This document shows, piece after piece, positions 9,417 through 18,838 of a stretch of 64,000 bases of DNA (positions within the stretch are counted from its first letter, which is position 1; each line of letters begins with the position of its first letter). This DNA is from Niastella sp966211305 (GTDB lineage Bacteria; Bacteroidota; Bacteroidia; Chitinophagales; Chitinophagaceae). Location of the stretch: contig CBIHPC010000003.1 in assembly GCA_966211305.1 (NCBI GenBank), positions 1 to 64,000 of the forward strand, given 5' to 3'. Position numbers and translations under genes: made by a program. Under the pieces are notes generated by a model. That model worked only from the letters and a program-made list of their open reading frames with translations, searched no databases and was not told where the DNA came from.

Positions 9417-10601
9417 ATGGATAAAAAAGATTTGCTCGAAATTCTGAAAAAATACCGTATTGGGACCGCCACCCGGGAGGAAGTGGAATTTTTACTCGCT
9501 TATTATGATCTGTTTGAGGTGGAGGAAGATGTGATTGCTGCTAAGTCAACGGCTGATGTAAAGGCGTTGAAGGAAGAAATTCGCGCCGGTATAAATGATA
9601 AAATAACCGGTAAGCCGGCTGCACCCATCCGATATATTAACGCCCGTTTCAAATGGTTTGCCGCAGCATCGGTGCTGTTAATTGTTGCCGCAGGCGCAGT
9701 AGTATACAACCTTCGCCAGCCTGCCGCCCAAAGCGTAACTGCAGGAAATGGCACACCGGCTGCACCCACCATAAATGATATTGCCCCGGGCGGCAACCAG
9801 GCCATGCTTACACTGGCAGACGGTTCTGTGGTTGCGCTGGGTGATAAAGCGAACGGTGTCATCTCGCAGCAGCAGGGAACACTGGTAAAAAAGACCGCAG
9901 ACGGCCACGTAGTGTATACTGAAAATAAAAAAAGCGCAGCACCGGCCATCAACACCATTACCACACCCAATGGCGGCCAGTACCGGCTCACTTTACCTGA
10001 TGGAACTAATGTGTGGCTTAATGCAGCTTCTTCCATTACGTTCCCTACATCATTTACCGCTGCAGCCAGGGAAGTGCAGCTAACCGGTGAAGCGTACTTC
10101 GAAGTAGCCAGGGACAAACGTCATCCGTTTAAAGTGATTTCGCAAAACCAGCTGGTAGAAGTGTTGGGAACACATTTTAATGTGAATACCTACCCCGATG
10201 AACCTGCTGCAAAAACCACGCTGCTGGAAGGAAGCGTGAAAGTAAACCGTATCGGCGGCGTAACAAATAAAGCAACGGCATCGAAAATATTGGCGCCCGG
10301 GCAACAGTCAGTCGTCACCGGGGCAAATGAGCCCATCCGTGTTCAATCGGCCGATACAGAAGAGGCGGTTGCCTGGAAGAATGGCTACTTTAAATTCGAC
10401 CGGGTAGATATTCAAACCATCATGCGGCAGGTAGCCCGCTGGTATAATGTGGAAGTAGAGTATCGCGGCGGGATCAGCGATGATGTATTCGTTGGTAAAA
10501 TTGCCCGGAGTGAAAATGTATCGGGCGTATTGAAAATACTGGCTTTGAGCAGAATAAAAACTTCCATTGAAGGACGAACGATCATTGTTATGAATCAATA
10601 A
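9417..10601 (+). CDS. FecR-family anti-sigma factor
   Basis: A 394-residue inner-membrane regulator. Residues 1-75 are cytoplasmic and would hold the ECF sigma factor. One membrane helix lies at about 79-98 (FAAASVLLIVAAGAVVY). The periplasmic part has the FecR domain (about 175-275, with TPNGGQYRLTLPDGTNVWLNAASS and GEAYFEVARDKRHPF) and a C-terminal DUF4974-like module (about 315-394, with FKFDRVDIQTIMRQVARWYNVEVEY). It is expected to receive the signal from the STN domain of the SusC protein encoded immediately downstream. The layout is canonical for Bacteroidota polysaccharide loci. Confidence 0.94.
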   Translation: MDKKDLLEILKKYRIGTATREEVEFLLAYYDLFEVEEDVIAAKSTADVKALKEEIRAGINDKITGKPAAPIRYINARFKWFAAASVLLIVAAGAVVYNLRQPAAQSVTAGNGTPAAPTINDIAPGGNQAMLTLADGSVVALGDKANGVISQQQGTLVKKTADGHVVYTENKKSAAPAINTITTPNGGQYRLTLPDGTNVWLNAASSITFPTSFTAAAREVQLTGEAYFEVARDKRHPFKVISQNQLVEVLGTHFNVNTYPDEPAAKTTLLEGSVKVNRIGGVTNKATASKILAPGQQSVVTGANEPIRVQSADTEEAVAWKNGYFKFDRVDIQTIMRQVARWYNVEVEYRGGISDDVFVGKIARSENVSGVLKILALSRIKTSIEGRTIIVMNQ

Positions 10602-10653
10602 ATAAAACGCGAAAGCATGAAATCGTAAACCGTATTCAAAAAGCCAAAAAAAA

Positions 10654-10702
10654 CCGGAAGTGCTACCAACACTGCCGGCCTTAAGTTCCCGTAAGGAACT
10701 TA
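10654..10702 (+). promoter_or_regulatory. Two consecutive hairpins in the fecR-susC leader
   Basis: Hairpin 1 pairs CCGGAAGTG (10654-10662) with CACTGCCGG (10670-10678), one mismatch. Hairpin 2 pairs TAAGTTCC (10682-10689) with GGAACTTA (10695-10702) around a 5-nt loop, a perfect match. Neither has a T-run, so they do not look like ordinary intrinsic terminators. Their position between the regulator pair and the highly expressed susC suggests a processing or stability element of the susCD mRNA. Confidence 0.45.
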
Positions 10703-10763
10703 TTTGGATGTTCTCAAAATTCCCGGAAAAGAATCTTAATCATCAACCAAACGCTGCAAAAGT

Positions 10764-13700
10764 ATGCAATTGATTGCTAATGGGCAAACAGGAACCGCTT
10801 CCCGTTTGCGCCTTCAAAAATTGTTTCTCCGCATGAAACTAATTACGATCCTCCTGGTTGTTGGCTGCGTGCAGTTACATGCCAGGGGATTTTCGCAAAC
10901 CATCAGCCTCACAGTTAAAAATCACCCGCTCGACCGTGTATTGAAGGAGATCGGAAACCAAAGCGGTTACTTCTTTTTTTACCGGTACAACGAACTGCAG
11001 GATGCCAAACGGGTGACTTTACATCTGAAAAATGTTCCGCTTGAAAAAGCCCTGCAGGAGTCGTTAAAAGGGCAGCCGTTTACCTACACCATCGATCAGA
11101 AAACCATTGTGATCACCAGGGTTAAAGCCGTTACTGTACAGGAGCCGCGTCCGGTTGTAAAAGCCGTGGAAACACGGGGGACGGTGGTGGGAGAAAAAGG
11201 CGAACCCCTGGCCGGCGCTACGGTACAGGTAAAAGGAACAGGCCTGATGCGGGTAACCGATGCAAAGGGAAATTTCAGTTTCGATGACCTTGGCCCCGCT
11301 GCTGTGCTTGTTATCAGCTACACCGGATATGAAGAGCAGGAAGTACCTGTTGCAGGAAAAACGAGTGTCACTGTGCGGATGCGTACGGCCAACCAGAACC
11401 TGAACGCTATTGTGGTAGTAGGTTATGGTACGCAGCTGCGCAAAGATGTAACGGGTTCTATCAGTACAATCAATTCACAAAAAATTAAAGATCAGCCGGT
11501 GGTTAGTATTGACCAGGCTATGGCGGGGCAAATGGCGGGTGTGCAGGTAACACAGGCCACAGGGGCGCCCGGTGGGGGCGCAGCAGTACGTATAAGGGGG
11601 GCAGGTTCGCTCAGCGCGGGCAATGAGCCCCTGTATGTAATTGACGGGTTCCCGGTTACCAACGACTATGATCAGCGCAATAACCCGCTGAACACTATTA
11701 ACCCGGCTGATATTGAAAGTATACAGGTGCTGAAAGATGCATCGGCTACGGCCATCTATGGTTCCCGCGGTTCAAACGGCGTGGTGATCATTACAACCAA
11801 ATCGGGAAAAAATGGCGTTACCCGGATGAACGTCAACGTTACTACCGGCGTACAAACGGTAGAGAAACTGGTAGATGTTTTAAATGCCAGGGAGTTTGCC
11901 AACTATATCAACGAATCAAGGAATAATGCATGGGTTAATTCAGGCGCCGGCCGTTCGGCAACCGATCCTAATTCGGCACGTATCAATAACGTAATGTACC
12001 GGTTGCCCGATGCGCTCAGCAATCCCGATTCGCTGGGCGAAGGAACCAACTGGCAAAAAGAGATCTTCCGTGCGGCCTATATGCAAAACTACCAGTTGAA
12101 TATTTCCGGCGGCAACGATAAAACCAGTTATTTCATTTCTGCAGGATATCTTAACCAGCAGGGCATTGTGTTGAACTCTGACCTTAAGCGTTATTCTTTC
12201 CGTATCAATGCTGAATCAAAGCTGAATGACAACCTGAAAGTGGGCGCGAATTTAATGCCCGCTTATACCTTCACCAATCTTGTAACGGCAGAAGGCAACT
12301 GGCAGGGTGGTGGTATTATACAATCCGCCATTACTGCCGGCCCGCACCTGAAACCTTACGATGCCAATGGCAATTATACCAAAATAACCGGGCAGGGGAT
12401 AGGAACAAGTGAGGTTGATAATCCTGTAAAGCTGGCTAAGGAAGGTATGAACCAGTTGGGCAGCCTGCGTTTACTGGGTACTGCTTTTGCGGAACTCAGT
12501 ATTGCCAAACAGGTTACATTTAAAGCCCTTGTGGGAACTGATATCCGCAACAACCGGCAGGATGTGTTCAGTCCGTCCATTGTTAACCCGAACAGCGTAA
12601 ATGCTACCAAGGTGCCTACCGGCAGCAGCAGTACGTTTGAAAGCAAGAACTGGCTGTCGGAATTTACGCTGAACTATAACCGCACGTTCAACCGTCATAA
12701 AGTGCAGGGGTTGCTGGGTTACACCGTTCAGAAAGAATATATCGACAACAATACCATAAACGGTACCAATTTCCCGAACGATATTATCCGCACCATCAAC
12801 GCGGCAGGTTTAATTACCAGCGCCACTTCAGCAAAAGAAGAATGGTCACTGCTTTCATACCTGGCCAGGCTGAACTATAGTTATGATGGTAAGTATTTGC
12901 TTACGGCAGCGTTCCGCCGTGACGGTTCTTCCCGCTTTGGTTCAGATAACAGGTGGGGATTGTTTCCTTCCCTGTCGCTGGGCTGGCGTTTGAGTGAAGA
13001 AGATTTCATGAAAAATGTAAGCTGGATCAGTGACCTGAAGCTGCGTGCCAGCTATGGCCTTACCGGCAACAACTTCATTAGCAACTACGGCCATATTGGC
13101 CTTACCATTGCCGATAACTATGTTTTTGGGAACAGCGGCGGCTCGGTTAGCAATGGTATCCGGTTAAACAATATACCGAACAGCGAACTGGGTTGGGAGA
13201 AGAACAGGCAGATAGATGCCGGTTTTGAACTGGTTGTATTAGGCAACCGCCTTACCCTGGTGGCCGATTATTACAACAAACGCACCTCCGACCTGTTGCT
13301 GAGTGTTCCGGTGCCCACACTTACCGGTTATTCCAATGCTTTACAAAATATAGGCGAGATAGAGAACAGGGGTTTCGAATTTGCGGTTACCAGCCGGAAT
13401 ACGACAGGTAAGTTCAGGTGGACGACCGATCTTAATTTTTCAACCAACCGGGTAAAAGTGATCGCATTGGGGCCCGATGGTTCGCCGATCATTGCACGGC
13501 AGGCCACTTCGGCCAGTGCGCCTACGCATATCACCCAAATTGGCGATGCACCGGGTGCGTTCTTTGGCTACCAGGTAACGGGCGTTTACCAAAACGATGC
13601 AGAGGTGGCAAAAGGGCCTTCCATTATCAATGCCAATGGCACCACACAATCACGCCCGGGTCACCTGAAGTTCCTCGATGTAAATGATGACGGAGAAATT

Positions 13701-14258
13701 ACAGCAGCCGACCGCACTGTTCTCGGCGATCCGTTCCCCGACTTTACATATGGTATAACCAATACCTTCAGCTACAGCAACTTTGATCTTGCTGTTACAT
13801 TGCAGGGTGTACAGGGCGTGGAGGTGCTGAATTTAGCCCGTCGTTATTACGGTAATTATGCAGGCTTATACAATGTGCTGCGCAGCGCCGCCAATGGCTG
13901 GCGTTCAGCATCGCAGCCGGGCGATGGAATAACGCCGATGATCGACCGTAACTTTAATGCCTATGCAGGCAGCACCGTTATCAACAATGTTACCTCCAAT
14001 TTTGTGGAAAATGGTTCTTTCCTGCGGATCCGTAACATCACGCTGGGATATAGCCTGCCACAGGAGGCATTGCGTACGCTCAGGATCAATAATGCCCGTT
14101 TCAGTTTTACGGTGCAGAATGCCTATACGTTTACCCGGTACGAGGGGTATAATCCTGAAGTAAGCGCACAGGGCGGCAGCCCGCTGGTGCCCGGTGTAGA
14201 TGCAGGCGGCTACCCGCTTGCAAGAAGTTTTAACCTGGGAATAAATATTGGTTTTTAA
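10764..14258 (+). CDS. SusC/RagA-family TonB-dependent outer-membrane transporter with STN domain
   Basis: A 1164-residue outer-membrane transporter for oligosaccharides. Order of domains: signal peptide (about 24-45), STN domain (about 50-110, with VLKEIGNQSGYFFFYRYNEL), CarboxypepD_reg-like beta-sandwich (about 137-210, GTVVGEKGEPLAGATVQVKG), plug (about 215-335, VVVGYGTQLRKDVTGSI, the RagA-type signature, and YVIDGFPV), then the beta-barrel ending in a short aromatic strand (SFNLGINIGF). The STN domain couples it to the FecR/sigma pair upstream. The start at 10764 leaves a 23-residue leader before the MKLITILLVV signal sequence; ATG 10833 is an alternative. Only 22 bp separate it from susD. 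Confidence 0.96.
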   Translation: MQLIANGQTGTASRLRLQKLFLRMKLITILLVVGCVQLHARGFSQTISLTVKNHPLDRVLKEIGNQSGYFFFYRYNELQDAKRVTLHLKNVPLEKALQESLKGQPFTYTIDQKTIVITRVKAVTVQEPRPVVKAVETRGTVVGEKGEPLAGATVQVKGTGLMRVTDAKGNFSFDDLGPAAVLVISYTGYEEQEVPVAGKTSVTVRMRTANQNLNAIVVVGYGTQLRKDVTGSISTINSQKIKDQPVVSIDQAMAGQMAGVQVTQATGAPGGGAAVRIRGAGSLSAGNEPLYVIDGFPVTNDYDQRNNPLNTINPADIESIQVLKDASATAIYGSRGSNGVVIITTKSGKNGVTRMNVNVTTGVQTVEKLVDVLNAREFANYINESRNNAWVNSGAGRSATDPNSARINNVMYRLPDALSNPDSLGEGTNWQKEIFRAAYMQNYQLNISGGNDKTSYFISAGYLNQQGIVLNSDLKRYSFRINAESKLNDNLKVGANLMPAYTFTNLVTAEGNWQGGGIIQSAITAGPHLKPYDANGNYTKITGQGIGTSEVDNPVKLAKEGMNQLGSLRLLGTAFAELSIAKQVTFKALVGTDIRNNRQDVFSPSIVNPNSVNATKVPTGSSSTFESKNWLSEFTLNYNRTFNRHKVQGLLGYTVQKEYIDNNTINGTNFPNDIIRTINAAGLITSATSAKEEWSLLSYLARLNYSYDGKYLLTAAFRRDGSSRFGSDNRWGLFPSLSLGWRLSEEDFMKNVSWISDLKLRASYGLTGNNFISNYGHIGLTIADNYVFGNSGGSVSNGIRLNNIPNSELGWEKNRQIDAGFELVVLGNRLTLVADYYNKRTSDLLLSVPVPTLTGYSNALQNIGEIENRGFEFAVTSRNTTGKFRWTTDLNFSTNRVKVIALGPDGSPIIARQATSASAPTHITQIGDAPGAFFGYQVTGVYQNDAEVAKGPSIINANGTTQSRPGHLKFLDVNDDGEITAADRTVLGDPFPDFTYGITNTFSYSNFDLAVTLQGVQGVEVLNLARRYYGNYAGLYNVLRSAANGWRSASQPGDGITPMIDRNFNAYAGSTVINNVTSNFVENGSFLRIRNITLGYSLPQEALRTLRINNARFSFTVQNAYTFTRYEGYNPEVSAQGGSPLVPGVDAGGYPLARSFNLGINIGF

Positions 14259-14280
14259 TTCATCCCCCAAAAAAAACGAC

Positions 14281-15747
14281 ATGAAGACCAGTAATAAAAT
14301 AATGATCATTTGCGCTGTTGTGTTGTTGGCAGGAAGCGGTTGCAGGAAAAAATTTCTGGATCTTGCTCCAGTATCGCAGCAGAACGGAAATAATTTTTAC
14401 CGCACGGCAGAGGATATGAAGAATGCATTGTCGTCGGTGTATGGCGCTTTGCAATACGGCGGCCTTTATTATTCTTCCATGCACATCATAGGTGATCTGC
14501 GTTCAGACAATACCGGTATCACTAACCCTAATGCCGGCGCCGATATGCAGGCGGTAGATATGTTCACCAATAATGCGGTGAACTCTATCAGCAGCACCAC
14601 CTGGAATGGCCATTACCAGGGCATTCAGTCGGCCAACATCGTGATCAATAAGATAGATGCGGTAAGTATGGACGAAACGTTGAAGGCGCGTTACAAAGGC
14701 GAAGCGCTTTTTCTGCGGGCGTTGATGTATTTCAACCTGGTTCGCATATTTGGCGATGTACCGTTGGTTACCGCTATAATCAATAATCCTGAAGAAGGTT
14801 ACCGGTACGGTAGGGAAACCACGGCAAAAGTGTACGAACAGATCATAGCCGACCTGGAGGCCGCCGAACAAAGCCTGCCTTATGAATTTACCGGCGCCGA
14901 TATAGGAAGAGCTACCAAAGGCGCCGCCATGGCAATGTTGGGTAAAGTATATCTTACGCAGAAAAACTGGCCGCTGGCCGTACAAAAACTGAAAGAAGTG
15001 ATCGATGCCGCTGCACAAACAAAATACCAGCTTATTGCTTCTTATGCCGGTTTGTTTGGCGCTGCCAATGAAAATAACCGGGAATCGATCTTTGAGGTAC
15101 AGTTCAAAAAAGGTGCAGGCGGCGAAGGCAGTCCGTTCACCAACCAGTTTGCACCCATTGGTTCAGGCACTGCTGTAGTGAGTGTGGGCAACCCGCTTGG
15201 CCAGAACATTCCTACAGACGATATGAGCAATGCCTATGAAGCAGGCGATCTGCGTAAAGCAGCGTCGATGCGAAACAGTTATGTATTGAGCGGCAATACC
15301 GTGAACCATAATTACATCATCAAATATGCAGGCGTACCGGCCGCCAATCTCGACAATGATAACAACTGGATCATATTGCGCTATGCCGATGTATTGCTGA
15401 TGTATGCCGAAGCGCTGAATGAAACCGGTTATGTGGCCGACGGCACTGCGTTTACCTGTCTCAATTTGGTAAGGACCAGGGCCGGGCTGGCGTCAAAAAC
15501 AAGCATTAACGCTAATGCCGCCCTGGAAGTTGCCGACCAGGCTGCGTTCCGTTTGGCCGTTGAGCAGGAACGGCGGGTGGAGCTTGCTTTTGAAGGCCAT
15601 CGCTGGTTCGATCTCGTACGTACCGGCCGGGCTTTAACCGTGCTGGCGCCATTGGGTATGCAGGCTGATCATGTATTGTTCCCTGTACCGCAAAGCCAGA
15701 TCGATATTAACCCGGAAGTGATTAAACAGAATCCCGGTTACAATTAA
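14281..15747 (+). CDS. SusD/RagB-family nutrient-binding lipoprotein
   Basis: A 488-residue surface lipoprotein that forms the lid of the SusC transporter and binds the glycan. The signal peptide ends at a lipobox-like LAGSGC, with Cys about residue 17. The following RKKFLDLAPVSQQNG is the common start of mature SusD proteins. Helical TPR-like segments (RALMYFNLVRIFGDVPLV) and the C-terminal LAFEGHRWFDLVRTGRA and INPEVIKQNPGYN are family signatures. The frame is open from 14248, overlapping susC, but ATG 14281 gives the proper lipoprotein signal. It ends just before a strong hairpin at 15766-15804. Confidence 0.96.
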   Translation: MKTSNKIMIICAVVLLAGSGCRKKFLDLAPVSQQNGNNFYRTAEDMKNALSSVYGALQYGGLYYSSMHIIGDLRSDNTGITNPNAGADMQAVDMFTNNAVNSISSTTWNGHYQGIQSANIVINKIDAVSMDETLKARYKGEALFLRALMYFNLVRIFGDVPLVTAIINNPEEGYRYGRETTAKVYEQIIADLEAAEQSLPYEFTGADIGRATKGAAMAMLGKVYLTQKNWPLAVQKLKEVIDAAAQTKYQLIASYAGLFGAANENNRESIFEVQFKKGAGGEGSPFTNQFAPIGSGTAVVSVGNPLGQNIPTDDMSNAYEAGDLRKAASMRNSYVLSGNTVNHNYIIKYAGVPAANLDNDNNWIILRYADVLLMYAEALNETGYVADGTAFTCLNLVRTRAGLASKTSINANAALEVADQAAFRLAVEQERRVELAFEGHRWFDLVRTGRALTVLAPLGMQADHVLFPVPQSQIDINPEVIKQNPGYN

Positions 15748-15765
15748 TCAACTTTTCAAATAATG

Positions 15766-15804
15766 CAGGAGATACCGGGAATGTTTCCTGCCCGGTATCT
15801 CCTG
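15766..15804 (+). terminator. Strong hairpin after susD (terminator or mRNA-stabilising)
   Basis: CAGGAGATACCGGG (15766-15779) pairs perfectly over 14 bp with CCCGGTATCTCCTG (15791-15804) across an 11-nt loop. No T-tract follows, so termination may be partial. A 3'-end stabilising role for the susCD transcript is also plausible. Confidence 0.6.
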
Positions 15805-15883
15805 TACCAGGGGTTGCGCTTTTGTAAGAAAGTGCAGCCGGTAATCCTTATTGCCTGAACTTTTTCGAAAAAACTTTTGATAG

Positions 15884-17338
15884 ATGAGGAATACATTCTT
15901 CTTCTTACCGGCATACTTATTCCTATGCTTATTTGCTACCGCGCAACCGGCTGCTTTAACGCTCAATGCAAAAGACGATGGATACCGGGGGATCTGGTAT
16001 GCCAACCAGCCATCGAATGATGCATATGTGTATAAATATGGCGGCGGGCTGGCAACCTATCCGGCTAACCATTACCCGTTTTCGGTTTATGTGGCAAAAG
16101 TAAAAAAGACCTTTTTCTGTTACGGCGGAACAGATGCAGCCGGGAAAACCCTGCTGCATGCCGTTTCTTATTTCGACCATACAACGGGGATGGTGCCGCG
16201 CCCGACAATCGTATTGGACAAAAAAACGAACGACGCACACGATAACCCCGTACTGAATGTAGATGCAGCGGGGTATATCTGGATCTTCTCCACAGCGCAT
16301 GGCACCAGCGGTCCTTCTTACATTCATAAAAGCGTAAAGCCATATGATGTGTCGGCATTCAGGGAGGTTAAAGCAACCAAAATTGAACAAGATACAGCAG
16401 TGCCGCTTCATAATTTTTCTTACCTGCAAACCTGGTATCAGCAGGGAAGGGGGTTTATAAACCTGCTTACACATTACGACCGGAATGTGATTCCGGGCCA
16501 GCCTTCCAAACCACGCCGCACCATCAGTTATATGACGAGCAGCGATGGGGTAGCTTATAGCACCTGGAAAGATCTGGCCGTAATTGAAGAAGGACATTAT
16601 CAAACAAGCGGCCAGTTTAAAAATACCGTTGCTACCGCGTTCAATTTTCATCCCGTTAAAAAAGGAGAGAACGGTTTGAATTACCGCTCAAACCTGTATT
16701 ACCTGCAAAGCAGCAATTTTGGCAAAAGCTGGCAGAATGCCGAAGGGAAACCATTAACCCTGCCACTTTCCGCTGTTGACAATGATGCATTGGTAAAAGA
16801 TTATTTTTCCGAAGGATTGAATGTGTACATCAACGATGTAGGCTTCGATAAAAAAGGCCGGCCGGTTATTCTGTATATCACCAGCAGGGGGTACGAAGCA
16901 GGGCCCGAAAAAGGACCGCGGCAATGGCATACCGCTTACTATAACGGTAAAGTATGGGAGATACGCCCGGTTACACAGTCTGACAACAATTACGATATGG
17001 GTTCGCTGTACATCAGGGGCAATACCTGGCAAATTATCGGTCCAACCGCCGATGGGCCGCAACGATACAATACAGGCGGTGAAATTGTTTTGTGGACGAG
17101 CAGCAATAAAGGCCGTACCTGGACAAGCAAACAATTAACGCGAAATAGCACTTACAATCATTCATATCCGCGCCGGCCGGTAAACGCGCACAAAGATTTT
17201 TATGCTTTCTGGGCCGATGGAAACGGCAGAGCCCCATCTGCATCACGGTTGTATTTCTGCGATAGTAAAGGCAATGTGTATCAACTGCCCGTGAAAATGG
17301 AAACTGAATTTGCACAACCCGTAAAGATCGATCCGTAA
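15884..17338 (+). CDS. Secreted BNR_4-repeat beta-propeller protein, possible polysaccharide lyase
   Basis: A 484-residue protein with a signal peptide (MRNTFFFLPAYLFLCLFATAQ). The body reads as a beta-propeller with BNR/Asp-box-like repeats, for example SSNFGKSWQNAEG (about residue 275) and SSNKGRTWTSKQL (about 407). The N-terminal segment GGGLATYPANHYPFSVY resembles BNR_4 proteins. This fold is shared by ulvan and related uronate lyases (PL24/PL25 type) and by proteins of unknown activity. The GH88 hydrolase of this locus would need a lyase partner that makes unsaturated uronyl ends, and this is the only candidate nearby. A lyase role is therefore an inference from context; a binding or sialidase-like role remains possible. 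It ends 1 bp before the next gene. Confidence 0.75.
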   Translation: MRNTFFFLPAYLFLCLFATAQPAALTLNAKDDGYRGIWYANQPSNDAYVYKYGGGLATYPANHYPFSVYVAKVKKTFFCYGGTDAAGKTLLHAVSYFDHTTGMVPRPTIVLDKKTNDAHDNPVLNVDAAGYIWIFSTAHGTSGPSYIHKSVKPYDVSAFREVKATKIEQDTAVPLHNFSYLQTWYQQGRGFINLLTHYDRNVIPGQPSKPRRTISYMTSSDGVAYSTWKDLAVIEEGHYQTSGQFKNTVATAFNFHPVKKGENGLNYRSNLYYLQSSNFGKSWQNAEGKPLTLPLSAVDNDALVKDYFSEGLNVYINDVGFDKKGRPVILYITSRGYEAGPEKGPRQWHTAYYNGKVWEIRPVTQSDNNYDMGSLYIRGNTWQIIGPTADGPQRYNTGGEIVLWTSSNKGRTWTSKQLTRNSTYNHSYPRRPVNAHKDFYAFWADGNGRAPSASRLYFCDSKGNVYQLPVKMETEFAQPVKIDP

Positions 17339-17339
17339 C

Positions 17340-18833
17340 ATGATTTTTATCAGTAAGAAAATCAGCCTTCTTTCTTTGTTGTTGTTTGCTGCGTGCACAG
17401 GCGCTAATAAGGAAGTATTGCAGACCATCGATAACCTCCAGGCCGGGCACACTTTATTGAAAGTGGAAGTACTTGCATCGGGTATGGATGTGCCCTGGGA
17501 CCTGCATTATGGTTCAGATGATCATTTGTGGGTAACGGAACAGGGCGGAAATGTATGGCGCATTCATCCGGCTACGGGTGAAAGAAAACAGGTGCTGTAC
17601 ATCCGCCAGGTATGGCGCCAACGCACAACCGGATTGCTGGGTATGACCCTGCACCCCGATTTTGCGCAGCATCCTTTTGTATTTCTGAACTACACACTCA
17701 TGCGGGACAACCGCATCTTTTCACGGCTGGAACGTTACCGTTTTCAGAACGATACTTTAGTAGAACCGGCAACGATGCTGGAGGTCGGCGGAAATACCGC
17801 ACACAACGGTTCCCGCCTTACCGTATCGCCCGATGGAAAAATCATGTGGGCTACCGGCGATGCGCATGGGGTAATGAGTGCGCAGGAAGATACCTGTTTG
17901 AACGGAAAGATGTTACGTATCAATACCGATGGGAGTATTCCTGCCGATAATCCCGATCCCAAAAGTTATGTATGGGCCAAAGGATTCCGCAACATACAGG
18001 GATTAAGCTATTCTGATAAAGGGATCTTATATACATCCGAACATGGCGATGCGATCGAAGATGAAATAAACCTGATCGTGAAAGGAGCAAATTACGGCTG
18101 GCCTGTTGTGGAAGGTTTTCATAACCAGGAAAAAGAACAGGTATTTGCTGCAGCCGGCAGATCGATGGAGCCGTTGCATGCCTGGACACCGGTAGTGGCG
18201 CCTTCGGGCATGGCCTTCTATAATCATTCATCCATACCCGAATGGACAAACAGTCTTTTACTGGGCACGTTGAAAACACAAAGCCTGCGGGTGCTGCAAC
18301 TAAACGATGCGGGTAGCGCCATTACAAAAGAGGAAGTTTTTTTTGCAGACCGTTATGGAAGAATACGGGATGTGTGTGCAGGAAAGGATGGCGCTGTTTA
18401 CCTCAGCACCAGCAACCGCGACTGGAATCCCGGGACCGGTTTCCCGAAACAGGGCGATGACCGCATTCTGAAGATCACACCCACCGCAAAAGCGATGTAT
18501 CCGGTACTGAAAAGCAGTTCGGCGGGCGCTGTTATAAAGCTGAACGGGCAGGAGCTCTATCAACAGTATTGTGCTTCGTGCCACAGACCCGAAGGAACAG
18601 GCGTGAAGGGAATTTTTCCTGCACTTAAGAACTCAGCAGTTGTAAACGGTTCGGCGCATCGATTAATAGAACTGTTGTTGAAAGGAAAAAATGGAAAAGA
18701 CGGATCGGCGATGCCTGCCTTTTCTTTTTTAAAGGATGAAGAAATGACCGCAGTGATCAATTACATCCGCAGCAGCTGGGGTAATGAAGCAACAGCAGTA
18801 AGCAAAAAAACAATTACACAAATCCGCCGGTAA
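17340..18833 (+). CDS. PQQ-type glucose/sorbosone dehydrogenase lipoprotein fused to cytochrome c
   Basis: A 497-residue periplasmic or outer-membrane lipoprotein. The signal peptide ends in LLFAAC (lipobox Cys about residue 19). Residues 40-385 form a six-bladed propeller of the GSDH/sorbosone dehydrogenase family (MDVPWDLHYGSDDHLWVTEQGG, LLGMTLHPDF, NTAHNGSRLTVSPDGK, HGDAIEDEINL). Residues 395-490 form a class I cytochrome c with heme motif C411-A-S-C414-H415 and a likely distal Met in GSAMPAF. The enzyme probably oxidises a sugar and passes electrons to the fused heme and on to the respiratory chain. It directly follows the BNR_4 gene, so it may act on the released sugar. The cofactor (PQQ) and substrate are inferred from the family. 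Confidence 0.88.
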   Translation: MIFISKKISLLSLLLFAACTGANKEVLQTIDNLQAGHTLLKVEVLASGMDVPWDLHYGSDDHLWVTEQGGNVWRIHPATGERKQVLYIRQVWRQRTTGLLGMTLHPDFAQHPFVFLNYTLMRDNRIFSRLERYRFQNDTLVEPATMLEVGGNTAHNGSRLTVSPDGKIMWATGDAHGVMSAQEDTCLNGKMLRINTDGSIPADNPDPKSYVWAKGFRNIQGLSYSDKGILYTSEHGDAIEDEINLIVKGANYGWPVVEGFHNQEKEQVFAAAGRSMEPLHAWTPVVAPSGMAFYNHSSIPEWTNSLLLGTLKTQSLRVLQLNDAGSAITKEEVFFADRYGRIRDVCAGKDGAVYLSTSNRDWNPGTGFPKQGDDRILKITPTAKAMYPVLKSSSAGAVIKLNGQELYQQYCASCHRPEGTGVKGIFPALKNSAVVNGSAHRLIELLLKGKNGKDGSAMPAFSFLKDEEMTAVINYIRSSWGNEATAVSKKTITQIRR

Positions 18834-18838
18834 ATAGA

